Below, piece by piece: positions 44,349 to 50,839 of a stretch of 64,000 nucleotides of DNA. The notes beneath the pieces are model-generated. The model searched no databases. It worked only from the letters and a program-made list of their open reading frames with translations, and was not told the DNA's origin. Source of the DNA: Chryseobacterium sp. JV274 (GTDB lineage: Bacteria > Bacteroidota > Bacteroidia > Flavobacteriales > Weeksellaceae); contig NZ_LR824569.1 of NCBI RefSeq assembly GCF_903969135.1, positions 868,001 to 932,000 of the forward strand. The letters are read 5' to 3'. Every line of letters starts with the position of its first letter. Position 1 is the stretch's first letter. The translations under genes and the position numbers were made by a program.

Positions 44349-45875
44349 ATGCTTAAAAGAAAAAAAGAAAGTCCCAAAGCGGGAGAAGAACTGTTGCTCC
44401 GTAAAATGCCAGGCCAAAATGAAATTAATCTGGCTGAGCTAATGGATGGATATTCAAAACTTCTTATTGATGATCCGGTGAGACCATTCAGAGAAGATAA
44501 CCTTCAAGCCATCGAAAATAGTGTAGATTATGGAATCCTTGCAGCTTTGGATGGTACGTGGGTAAGCTATAATGTTAATTACAATAAAGATATTACAAAA
44601 CCCTCATTAGCAAGCGGTGTGCATACTACCATTATGCCTTCTCCAGGAACCAATTCAGGAACAATTCCCGGAAAATTCGCTTTTGATAGTGAAGAATATA
44701 TTGAGAAACTAACATTTTCAATCGTTCCCGGTGGAGTTCGTAACCGTGGTGGTGCGAGTGAACTTTTCTGTGGAGCTGTTAAATATGAGCAAAGCATAAA
44801 GAGCGTTAACACTGTACAGGGACAAGATGCTTTGAAATACACCCCTATCCACGAAGAAAACGGAATGTATCTATGGCTGAGTGATGTTTATAATCATGCA
44901 GCAACCAAAGAGTCTATTGAAAGAGATCGTGGTATTCATGCTGTTTCAACAGAAGATGCAAAATATGGATATACCGGCGAATACAGAGATGAGCCTTTGC
45001 TAAGGATAACACCAGACGGAGAAGCCAACCCCAAATATATTCTTCAAAGCCAGCTGCAGCCGGGACAGCCTTATTACGAGATTATTCCGGCACAGGAACT
45101 CAAGCCGGGAGCAGGACTTGATGGTCCTTATTTCATCCCGGACTACTCTATTTCCCGAAGTGGCGTTATTCCTCATGGAAGTACCATTACATTATTGGGA
45201 GATATTATTCCTCAAAATAAAGATAATACAACCTTCTATTTAGTGGAAGGTTCTCCTCAATTTCCTTATGGTAAAGAAGCCTGGGAAACGAATCACCTTT
45301 CCATTTCACGTACGATGGGGAATGCAGGAGTAACACCTGAAGACATCATTGATCTTGACAAACCTGCACCGGATTGGGTTCATGAAACCCTTAATGATGA
45401 TAATGATCCGGGGTCAAATAAAATCTACACCCAGAGAATACTCGCAGATGATTTATATCCTTATTCTGTACGACCTGATCTAAGGCTCAGGGATACATTA
45501 AGAGGCCAGAAGGTCAGCAATTATGTACATGTGAGAATGTCTTCCAAAATGAAAACCGGCGCACAGGGAGGTATTTTAAATGTTCCTTTTGTAAACCGTT
45601 TTGTTCCTACTGTTGAAGTGGATATGGATATGTGGATTGAAACCATTATTGAAGATGGGAAAGAGGTTCTTCAGCTGCAATATGAGCAAATTGTATTCTT
45701 CGAATTTGATTTCGGGAATGATGGAGGTACCACAAGCTGGCCTCATATCCAGGTCAATACACTTCGTAAGTTAGCAGACATCCCTGAAGATCAGAGAAAA
45801 GTGATTGAAGAACAGTTCTTCAATACTGGTGAAAATTCCAGTGCAACTTCAGGATGTCCATATCATAAAGGATAG
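44349..45875 (+). CDS. Conserved protein of unknown function in the redox operon, 508 aa
   Basis: I do not recognise the family with confidence. The N-terminal half reads like a beta-barrel with a lipid- or heme-binding look: ILAALDGTWVSYNVNYNKD, TIPGKFAFDSEEYIEKLTFS, NRGGASELFCGAVKYEQSIK, ENGMYLWLSDVYNHAA. The C-terminal half has FLVEG-like strands, AWETNHLSISRTMGNAGV, VPFVNRFVPTVEVDMDMWIE and ends in TSGCPYHKG, a Cys-Pro tail that could bind heme or metal. No signal peptide or membrane helix. It lies 18 bp after the ferritin-like gene and ends at a strong terminator. The lengths of this and the ferritin-like protein add up to about that of VioB/RebD (about 1000), but homology is not shown. 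Confidence 0.75.
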   Translation: MLKRKKESPKAGEELLLRKMPGQNEINLAELMDGYSKLLIDDPVRPFREDNLQAIENSVDYGILAALDGTWVSYNVNYNKDITKPSLASGVHTTIMPSPGTNSGTIPGKFAFDSEEYIEKLTFSIVPGGVRNRGGASELFCGAVKYEQSIKSVNTVQGQDALKYTPIHEENGMYLWLSDVYNHAATKESIERDRGIHAVSTEDAKYGYTGEYRDEPLLRITPDGEANPKYILQSQLQPGQPYYEIIPAQELKPGAGLDGPYFIPDYSISRSGVIPHGSTITLLGDIIPQNKDNTTFYLVEGSPQFPYGKEAWETNHLSISRTMGNAGVTPEDIIDLDKPAPDWVHETLNDDNDPGSNKIYTQRILADDLYPYSVRPDLRLRDTLRGQKVSNYVHVRMSSKMKTGAQGGILNVPFVNRFVPTVEVDMDMWIETIIEDGKEVLQLQYEQIVFFEFDFGNDGGTTSWPHIQVNTLRKLADIPEDQRKVIEEQFFNTGENSSATSGCPYHKG

Positions 45876-45894
45876 AATATCATCAATATTATAC

Positions 45895-45925
45895 AAAAAA
45901 GAGGCAGATTATTGCCTCTTTTTTT
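45895..45925. terminator. Terminator of the redox operon and of tetR1
   Basis: AAAAAAGAGGCA and TGCCTCTTTTTT around a 6-nt loop, with T runs on both strands, 20 bp after the 508-residue gene and 18 bp beyond the tetR1 stop. Confidence 0.9.
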
Positions 45926-45942
45926 ATGTTTTCTAAGATATA

Positions 45943-46581
45943 TTAAAGATTCTCGTAGGTTTGGTCCACCATGAAGGATACTGCTTTTTTGATCTTTTCA
46001 CGTCCTTCAGGTGTATTGGTGTCTATCCCACAGAAAATACTGCCATTCAGAGAGGCAAACATATTGAGGTAATAAAGCCCTGAAACCATAATCGCCATGA
46101 TAGAGCGATAGGTATCCATTTTATCTTTGAAACGGGATTCCATCAATAATTTGAAGATATATTCTCCGTTTTCCTCCTGGGTATCAATTAGTTTTTTTAA
46201 TGATTTTCTGGGTTCAGAAATAGTCCACAACAATAGTTTTTGCGCCTCCTTGTTGGTGTATACGTGATCAAATTGTGAAAGCAGCATGTGCTCGATAAAT
46301 TCTCTTCCTCCATCTTCCAGGTTCGGTTTCATCTTTTCTACTTCCTCACTCGTTACTTTCACCCAAAAGTCCTGTGTACGGACATATTCGTCCATCAGAC
46401 CATCCATACCGCCAAAATAAGTATAGATCATTTTCTTATCTACCCCGGCAGTTGCAGCGATATCGTTGATCTTCAATCCTGCATGTCCTTTCGTTTTCAG
46501 AATTTTTCCAACTGCATCTAAAAATTTTTTCTTACTGCGTTCTTTGTTTCTAATACTCCCTGATGCTGACTTTCTTTCCAT
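45943..46581 (-). CDS. TetR-family regulator 1 of the small-RNA array
   Basis: A 212-residue TetR repressor-type protein. The N-terminal HTH is GHAGLKINDIAATAGVDKKM followed by IYTYFGGMDGLMDEY. The ligand domain includes EAQKLLLWTISEPRKSLKKL and VSGLYYLNMFASLNGSIFCG. It is a close paralogue of the protein at 47304: same length, no gaps, roughly three quarters identical by eye, and an identical AATAGVDKKMIYTYFGG recognition-helix segment. MERKSASGSIRN at 46581 is the start, preceded by a noncanonical TATATTG stretch. The operator dyad 46626-46647 lies 45 bp upstream and is shared with small RNA A, so autoregulation is likely. Confidence 0.92.
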   Translation of the reverse strand: MERKSASGSIRNKERSKKKFLDAVGKILKTKGHAGLKINDIAATAGVDKKMIYTYFGGMDGLMDEYVRTQDFWVKVTSEEVEKMKPNLEDGGREFIEHMLLSQFDHVYTNKEAQKLLLWTISEPRKSLKKLIDTQEENGEYIFKLLMESRFKDKMDTYRSIMAIMVSGLYYLNMFASLNGSIFCGIDTNTPEGREKIKKAVSFMVDQTYENL

Positions 46582-46625
46582 GACTAAACATTCAATATAC
46601 AAGTTTAAGAAAATTTTTTATTATT

Positions 46626-46670
46626 TTAGACACCTTCGAGTGTCTAATTTCAACTATTTATATATATTTG
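46626..46670 (+). promoter_or_regulatory. Operator and promoter of RNA A
   Basis: The dyad AGACACC-TTCG-AGTGTCT (46628-46645, flanked by TTA and TAA) is followed after 17 bp by the promoter box TATATTTG (46663-46670). The other three copies have a 7-bp gap; the extra 10 bp equals one DNA turn, keeping the operator on the same face. It also lies in the tetR1 upstream region. Confidence 0.8.
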
Positions 46671-46675
46671 CAAAA

Positions 46676-46832
46676 ACTAAAACCATCCATTATATAAAAA
46701 CACTATCGAGATTGAAAAATAAAACTATTCAGATTGTATCGTTAGTTCCCTCAGTTTAAAATGTTTCGAACATAAACGACTGGGGTAAAACACAACCCAA
46801 CAGCATCATTTTATTTAATGGTGCTGTTTTAT
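46676..46832 (+). ncRNA. TetR-controlled small RNA A
   Basis: Predicted transcript of about 157 nt. It starts a few bases after the promoter box with ACTAAAACCATC. The body shares TTGAAAAATAA, CAGATTGTATCGTTAGTTCC and GTTTCGAACA-type blocks with the other copies, and the conserved GGGGTAAAACAC precedes the terminator. An internal hairpin is possible: CCTCAGT (46749-46755) with ACTGGGG (46779-46785), capped by ATGTT-TCG-AACAT. The terminator is AACAGCATCATT / AATGGTGCTGTT (46799-46810 / 46817-46828) plus T tract. The longest ATG ORF is four codons (MFRT). A 15-codon TTG ORF (46712-46759) is possible. Boundaries are predicted, not measured. Confidence 0.75.
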
Positions 46833-47058
46833 TCTCAGAAAGCTGATATGATATTAAATAAAATACTTTTCAATAGAAATTTTAACTTATTCTCTTCAAT
46901 TACTGAAATGTAAATCTTATTTTAAAAAGATTTTCTGTCTTTTCTTATATGATCAAATTGGAATATCAGCATCATTCAAAAGAATAACTTCTTATTATTA
47001 TAAAATTAAAATACTGCAATTCAGCACATTAAATAAAATAAAGAAAATTTTCACTATT

Positions 47059-47093
47059 TTAAACACTTTATAGTGTCTTATTTTATATATTTG
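47059..47093 (+). promoter_or_regulatory. Operator and promoter of RNA B
   Basis: AAACACT-TTAT-AGTGTCT (47061-47078), then a 7-bp gap and TATATTTG (47086-47093). The left half-site has one change (G to A) from the consensus. The dyad covers the place of the -33 element. Confidence 0.8.
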
Positions 47094-47098
47094 TACAA

Positions 47099-47266
47099 AC
47101 TAAAACCATCTATATATTTTAAAACACTTTTAGGTTGAAAAATAAGACAATTCAGACTGTTTTATTTAGGTTCCCTTACTTTAAGACAATTTCGAACACG
47201 AAACACTAAGGTAGAAACACAACAACACAATTGACCATTAGAAATTTCTAATGGTTTTGTTTTTTA
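47099..47266 (+). ncRNA. TetR-controlled small RNA B
   Basis: Predicted transcript of about 168 nt. It begins ACTAAAACCATC like A, shares TTGAAAAATAAGACAATTCAG, TTTCGAACACGAAACACTAA and GGTAGAAACAC, and ends at a 22-bp perfect palindromic terminator (47234-47255, half ACCATTAGAAA) with a T-rich run to 47265. Internal pairing CCTTA (47074-47078) with TAAGG (47207-47211) replaces the A-copy pair at the equivalent place. No ATG ORF. A 24-codon TTG frame (47135-47209) exists whose first codons match copy A with mostly third-position changes. It lies between A and the 3' end of tetR2. Confidence 0.75.
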
Positions 47267-47303
47267 CCGGAATTTAATTCCTGAGATTATAACACACCGA
47301 ATA

Positions 47304-47942
47304 TTACAGATTCTCATAAGTCTGATTCAATAAAAAGGAGATTGCTTTTTTGATTTTTTCCCGTCCGCTGGAAGTATCCACGTCTATTCCACAGAAGATA
47401 CTGCCATTTATGGCAGAGTACATATTCAGATAATAAAGTCCGGAAACCAGGATAGCCATTATCGAACGTAATTCTTCACTATTTTCTTTAAAATAAGGAT
47501 CCATCAGCAGTTTAAAAATATATTCACCATTTTCTTCTTGGGTGTCGGTCAGTTTTCTTAGTGATTTTCTGGATTCCGAGATGCGCCATAGAAGTAATTT
47601 CTGCGCTTCTTTGCTTTTGTAAACATAATCAAATTGTGACAGAAGCATTTCTTCCATGAAAGATTTTCCCCCGTCATCCAATTTTGGTTTTATCTTTTCT
47701 ATTTCATCAATGGTTACTTTACTCCAGTAGTCCTGAGACCGGATATATTCATCTATAAGCCCATCTACCCCGCCAAAATAAGTATAGATCATCTTTTTGT
47801 CTACCCCGGCGGTAGCAGCAATATCAGTCACTTTCAAAGCAGTATGTCCTTTTGTTCTCAGTATCTTTCCTACTGCGTCCAAAAACTTTTTTTTACTGCG
47901 TTCCTTGTTCCGGATACTACCTGCTGCTGACTTTCTTTCCAT
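47304..47942 (-). CDS. TetR-family regulator 2 of the small-RNA array
   Basis: Paralogue of the regulator at 45943, also 212 residues, with start MERKSAAGSIRN at 47942. The HTH is GHTALKVTDIAATAGVDKKM, IYTYFGGVDGLIDEY; the recognition helix is identical to TetR1, so both should bind the same dyad. The ligand domain differs most around residues 150-165 (DPYFKENSEELRS), which may separate ligand preference. Upstream, AAACTTGTATGATTG resembles the corresponding part of tetR1 (AAACTTGTATATTG), showing that the promoter was duplicated too. The operator of RNA C lies 43 bp upstream, head to head. Confidence 0.92.
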   Translation of the reverse strand: MERKSAAGSIRNKERSKKKFLDAVGKILRTKGHTALKVTDIAATAGVDKKMIYTYFGGVDGLIDEYIRSQDYWSKVTIDEIEKIKPKLDDGGKSFMEEMLLSQFDYVYKSKEAQKLLLWRISESRKSLRKLTDTQEENGEYIFKLLMDPYFKENSEELRSIMAILVSGLYYLNMYSAINGSIFCGIDVDTSSGREKIKKAISFLLNQTYENL

Positions 47943-47984
47943 GGTAAACTTTTCAATCATACAAGTTTATGAATTTTTTTTTAC

Positions 47985-48020
47985 TTTAGACACTTTTTAG
48001 TGTCTAAATGTGTATATTTG
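47985..48020 (+). promoter_or_regulatory. Operator and promoter of RNA C
   Basis: The best-preserved copy: TTTAGACACT-TTTT-AGTGTCTAAA, perfect 10-bp arms (47985-48008; core 47988-48005), a 7-bp gap from the core, then TATATTTG (48013-48020). It lies between tetR2 and RNA C. Confidence 0.85.
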
Positions 48021-48025
48021 CATAA

Positions 48026-48178
48026 ACTAATAACCATTTTATATAAACGAACGATCAAAGTTGTGAGGTTGAGTGAGATCAGATTGTACCGTTAGTTCTC
48101 TCAGTTTAAATGTTTTTAACATTTCATGGCTGAGGTAAAACATTACTCGCAGCACCATTTTTATGGTGCTGTTTTTAT
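48026..48178 (+). ncRNA. TetR-controlled small RNA C
   Basis: Predicted transcript of about 152 nt starting near AACTAATAACCATTTTATAT. The body shares CAGATTGTACCGTTAGTTC and CTCAGTTTAAATGTTT with copy A, then GAGGTAAAACAT. A two-part hairpin forms from CTCAG (48100-48104) with CTGAG (48130-48134), and AAATGTT with AACATTT. The terminator is CAGCACCAT / ATGGTGCTG (48150-48158 / 48163-48171) plus T5. The largest ATG ORF is MFLTFHG. The TTG frame found in A, B and D is only eight codons here. Boundaries are predicted. Confidence 0.75.
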
Positions 48179-48316
48179 TTAACAGACGTATTTTCTTTCA
48201 TTTAAAAGTTATAAATACTCATTCTGTTGATTTTTTTAATTTTATTTTCACCTTAAAACACCCTATATCACAGGCTTTTATCAATTTAATTAAAATAATT
48301 TTATTTTTTTGAAATT

Positions 48317-48351
48317 TTAGACACTTAGAAGTGTCTTATTTTGTATATTTG
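48317..48351 (+). promoter_or_regulatory. Operator and promoter of RNA D
   Basis: AGACACT-TAGA-AGTGTCT (48319-48336, perfect 7-bp arms), a 7-bp gap, then TATATTTG (48344-48351). Confidence 0.82.
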
Positions 48352-48356
48352 CTTCA

Positions 48357-48483
48357 AACTAATAACCATTTTACATAGAAGCACTATTGAGTTGAGAAAA
48401 ATTAAAAAGTTTCGAAAACAAGCAACTAAGGTAAAAACACTAAATGCAACAGTATCATTAGCTCTTTAATGATACTGTTTTTA
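48357..48483 (+). ncRNA. TetR-controlled small RNA D
   Basis: Predicted transcript of about 126 nt, the shortest copy. It begins AACTAATAACCATTTTACAT like C, lacks the about 40-nt middle block of A-C, and retains CACTATTGAGTTGAGAAAAA, GTTTCGAAAACAAGC and CTAAGGTAAAAACAC. Internal pair AGTTG (48390-48394) with CAACT (48423-48427). The terminator is a perfect 13-bp stem, AACAGTATCATTA / TAATGATACTGTT (48448-48460 / 48467-48479) and T5. A 25-codon TTG frame (48392-48469) runs into the terminator stem, which makes it a doubtful coding region. Confidence 0.72.
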
Positions 48484-48555
48484 AAATTTAGATTTTGATT
48501 TTGAAATACAGAAAATTGTATATACCGGTTTCGGTATAGAGTAGTTGATATGAAG

Positions 48556-48586
48556 AGAGACTGTCCCAGGACAGTCTCTTATTTTT
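48556..48586. terminator. Hairpin downstream of pgl
   Basis: AGAGACTGTCC / GGACAGTCTCT (11 bp, 48556-48566 and 48569-48579), followed on the plus strand by TTATTTTT. It lies 21 bp past the pgl stop. Orientation is uncertain because the T-rich side is on the plus strand. Confidence 0.65.
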
Positions 48587-48606
48587 AAAGGTCAAAGTTT
48601 AGTTTA

Positions 48607-49317
48607 TTATCCTTTTGCTTTTTCGTCTGTAAAAAAATGATATCCTTCCTTTTTTTCAATAAGCTGTAATGGATATAACGATGGATTATACTCACCGTTC
48701 AGCACTTCATTCAATGCATGCTTTTTCGATTCACCAAATGCAATAACCAGGATATTTTCAGCATTATTGATCACAGGTGCAGTCAAAGTAATTCTGAACA
48801 TTTCCTGAGGCTTCAGATAATAAGCAGAAGCCCACTTTTCTTTTTCATTTAAAACCTCCTCGCCAGGAAATAAAGAGGCAGTATGACCGTCATCTCCCAT
48901 TCCTAAAAGGATAAAATCAAAAATACCCTCGTTCCCAAGCACACTTCTAATCTGTTCTTCATAAGTCTTTGCATAGTCTTCAGGAGTTACTCCTTCAGCA
49001 TACATAGGAAAAATATGGTTTTTATCAACGGGAACCTGGCTGAGAAGAGCCTCATCCGTCATTCTGAAATTGCTTTTATCATCTTGTAAAGGAACCCAAC
49101 GTTCATCAACCCAGAAAAAGTATACCTTATTCCATTCAATCTGTTCTTTATATTCCGGAGTTGCCAATAGTTTGAAAATGGCTTTTGGGGAAGAACCGCC
49201 ACTGAGTGCCACCACAAAACGCCCGCTTTTTTGAATAGATTTTTTTGAAAGGTCAACAAATGCATCTGCTGCCTCTGTGTACAGTTTTTCCAGATCGTCA
49301 AATACTGTAATATTCAT
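48607..49317 (-). CDS. pgl: 6-phosphogluconolactonase
   Basis: Hydrolyses 6-phosphogluconolactone to 6-phosphogluconate, the second step of the oxidative pentose phosphate pathway. The 236-residue SugarP isomerase-like protein has FVVALSGGSSPKAIFKLLA, VYFFWVDERWVPLQDDKSNF, RMTDEALLSQVPV, the active-site loop FILLGMGDDGHTASLFPG (His as general base) and ITLTAPVINNAENILVIAFG. It is the last gene of gnd-zwf-pgl, 27 bp after zwf. Confidence 0.95.
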   Translation of the reverse strand: MNITVFDDLEKLYTEAADAFVDLSKKSIQKSGRFVVALSGGSSPKAIFKLLATPEYKEQIEWNKVYFFWVDERWVPLQDDKSNFRMTDEALLSQVPVDKNHIFPMYAEGVTPEDYAKTYEEQIRSVLGNEGIFDFILLGMGDDGHTASLFPGEEVLNEKEKWASAYYLKPQEMFRITLTAPVINNAENILVIAFGESKKHALNEVLNGEYNPSLYPLQLIEKKEGYHFFTDEKAKG

Positions 49318-49344
49318 TTTTTGTCTGTTTAAATTTATATTGTT

Positions 49345-50826
49345 TTATACCCAGCTATGTCCCTGTCTCTCCACCAAAGCATTGCAATCTTCCGGTCCCC
49401 AGCTTCCTGCTTTATAATTCGGGAAGGATAAATCTTTATTATTTTCCCATGCTTCCTGTATTGTTGTCACAACATCCCAAGCCTCTTCTACCTGATCCGA
49501 ACGCATAAATAAGGTAAGATCTCCTAAAAGAGCGTCCTGCAGCAAAGTTTCATAAGCTTCCGGAGTATCATCCTGACAGGCAAAATTATCAAAAATCATT
49601 TCTGCTGGTTTCAAATCCAAAGTCAGTCCCGGTTTTTTCGTCATAAACTGTAATCTGATATCCATCATCGGCTGAATATTAATAATCAATCTGTTAGCTG
49701 ATAAAAGATGTGGGCTGTCTGAAAATGTGGAATGAGGAAGCGGCTTAAACTGAATGGTAATATAAGAATGCTTTTCTTTCATTTTCTTTCCTGTACGAAC
49801 ATAAAAAGGAACATCCTTCCATCTTTCGTTATCCAGATAAAATTTTATTGCAGCAAAAGTTTCTGTATTGGAGTCTGAAGCAATTCCGTTTTCCTGACGA
49901 TAACCTTTCACTTCTACCCCGTTTATGGTACCTTTTCCATATTGACCTCGTACAGCATAATGATCTACCTGATCAGGAGAAATTCTGCGGATACATTTTA
50001 AAACATCTACTTTACGGTCTCTGATCTCGCCAGACTGCAATGAAGCCGGCGGTTCCATAGCCACCATACACAAGATTTGCAACAGGTGATTCTGAATCAT
50101 ATCCCTTAATGCTCCCGTCTGTTCATAGAAAGCACCTCTTGTCTCCACTCCTACTTCTTCCGCTACGGTAATTTGCACGGATTCTATATATTTATGCTTC
50201 CATAAAGGTTCAAAAATAGAATTCCCAAATCTGAATGCCAATATATTCTGTACTGTTTCTTTCCCTAAGTAATGATCAATACGATAAATCTGTTCTTCTT
50301 CAAATGTTTTTGCCAGAAGACTGTTCAGCTCAATCGCCGACTGTTTATTATGTCCAAAAGGTTTTTCAATAATAATTCGGTCTTTCTTCGGATCGGAAGC
50401 TAATGATGTTGTTTTGATATGATTGGAAATAGTGGTAATGAAATTAGGCCCTATTGACAGGTAAAACAACCTGTTGGCTCTCATCCCGTAAACAGCATCA
50501 AAATCCAATAATTTCTGCTGTAGATTCTGGTAAGAAGTTTCCTCATCCAGCTGATGTTGAAAATAAGTAATATGAGCCTGAAAGCCTGCCCAATCTTCAG
50601 AAGTTACTTTTTTTCTAGAGAAGCTTTCAAGGTTTTCCTTGATATAATTTCTGAAATTCTCATCAGTATTTTCGGCTCTCCCCAATGCTACAATATTGAA
50701 GCCTTTGGGCATTCTGCCGTCGATATATAAGTTATAAAATGCCGGAAAAAGTTTTCTTTTTGCCAGATCTCCCGTTGCACCAAAAATAACGATAGATGTT
50801 GGCTGCAAGATTTTATTTTGATTCAT
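49345..50826 (-). CDS. zwf: Glucose-6-phosphate 1-dehydrogenase
   Basis: Oxidises glucose 6-phosphate to 6-phosphogluconolactone with NADP+. The 493-residue product has the N-terminal dinucleotide motif IVIFGATGDLAKRKLFPAFY, the active-site signature RIDHYLGKETVQNILAFRFG, and IIEKPFGHNKQSA with the substrate Lys. The C-terminal region has VRTGKKMKEKHSYITIQFK and NFACQDDTPEAYETLLQDAL. The start is MNQNKILQPTS at 50826; the 32-codon extension overlaps the end of gnd and is not family-like. Middle gene of the pentose phosphate operon, 13 bp after gnd. Confidence 0.97.
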   Translation of the reverse strand: MNQNKILQPTSIVIFGATGDLAKRKLFPAFYNLYIDGRMPKGFNIVALGRAENTDENFRNYIKENLESFSRKKVTSEDWAGFQAHITYFQHQLDEETSYQNLQQKLLDFDAVYGMRANRLFYLSIGPNFITTISNHIKTTSLASDPKKDRIIIEKPFGHNKQSAIELNSLLAKTFEEEQIYRIDHYLGKETVQNILAFRFGNSIFEPLWKHKYIESVQITVAEEVGVETRGAFYEQTGALRDMIQNHLLQILCMVAMEPPASLQSGEIRDRKVDVLKCIRRISPDQVDHYAVRGQYGKGTINGVEVKGYRQENGIASDSNTETFAAIKFYLDNERWKDVPFYVRTGKKMKEKHSYITIQFKPLPHSTFSDSPHLLSANRLIINIQPMMDIRLQFMTKKPGLTLDLKPAEMIFDNFACQDDTPEAYETLLQDALLGDLTLFMRSDQVEEAWDVVTTIQEAWENNKDLSFPNYKAGSWGPEDCNALVERQGHSWV

Positions 50827-50839
50827 TTTTTTTCCGAAT

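Noticed and set aside
46466..46759. 97-codon plus-strand ORF crossing the tetR1 start and RNA A
   Set aside because: It runs antisense through the tetR1 N-terminus and over the operator and promoter. The composition is poor in typical protein features, and only its last 15 codons overlap the conserved RNA body.
46618..48483. CRISPR array or simple tandem repeat
   Set aside because: The repeated units are about 125-210 bp with irregular spacing, contain promoter, dyad and terminator, and alternate with genes. There are no short direct repeats with unique spacers.
46618..48483. Riboswitches or leader attenuators
   Set aside because: No ORF follows any of the four terminators on the same strand, so they would control nothing in cis.
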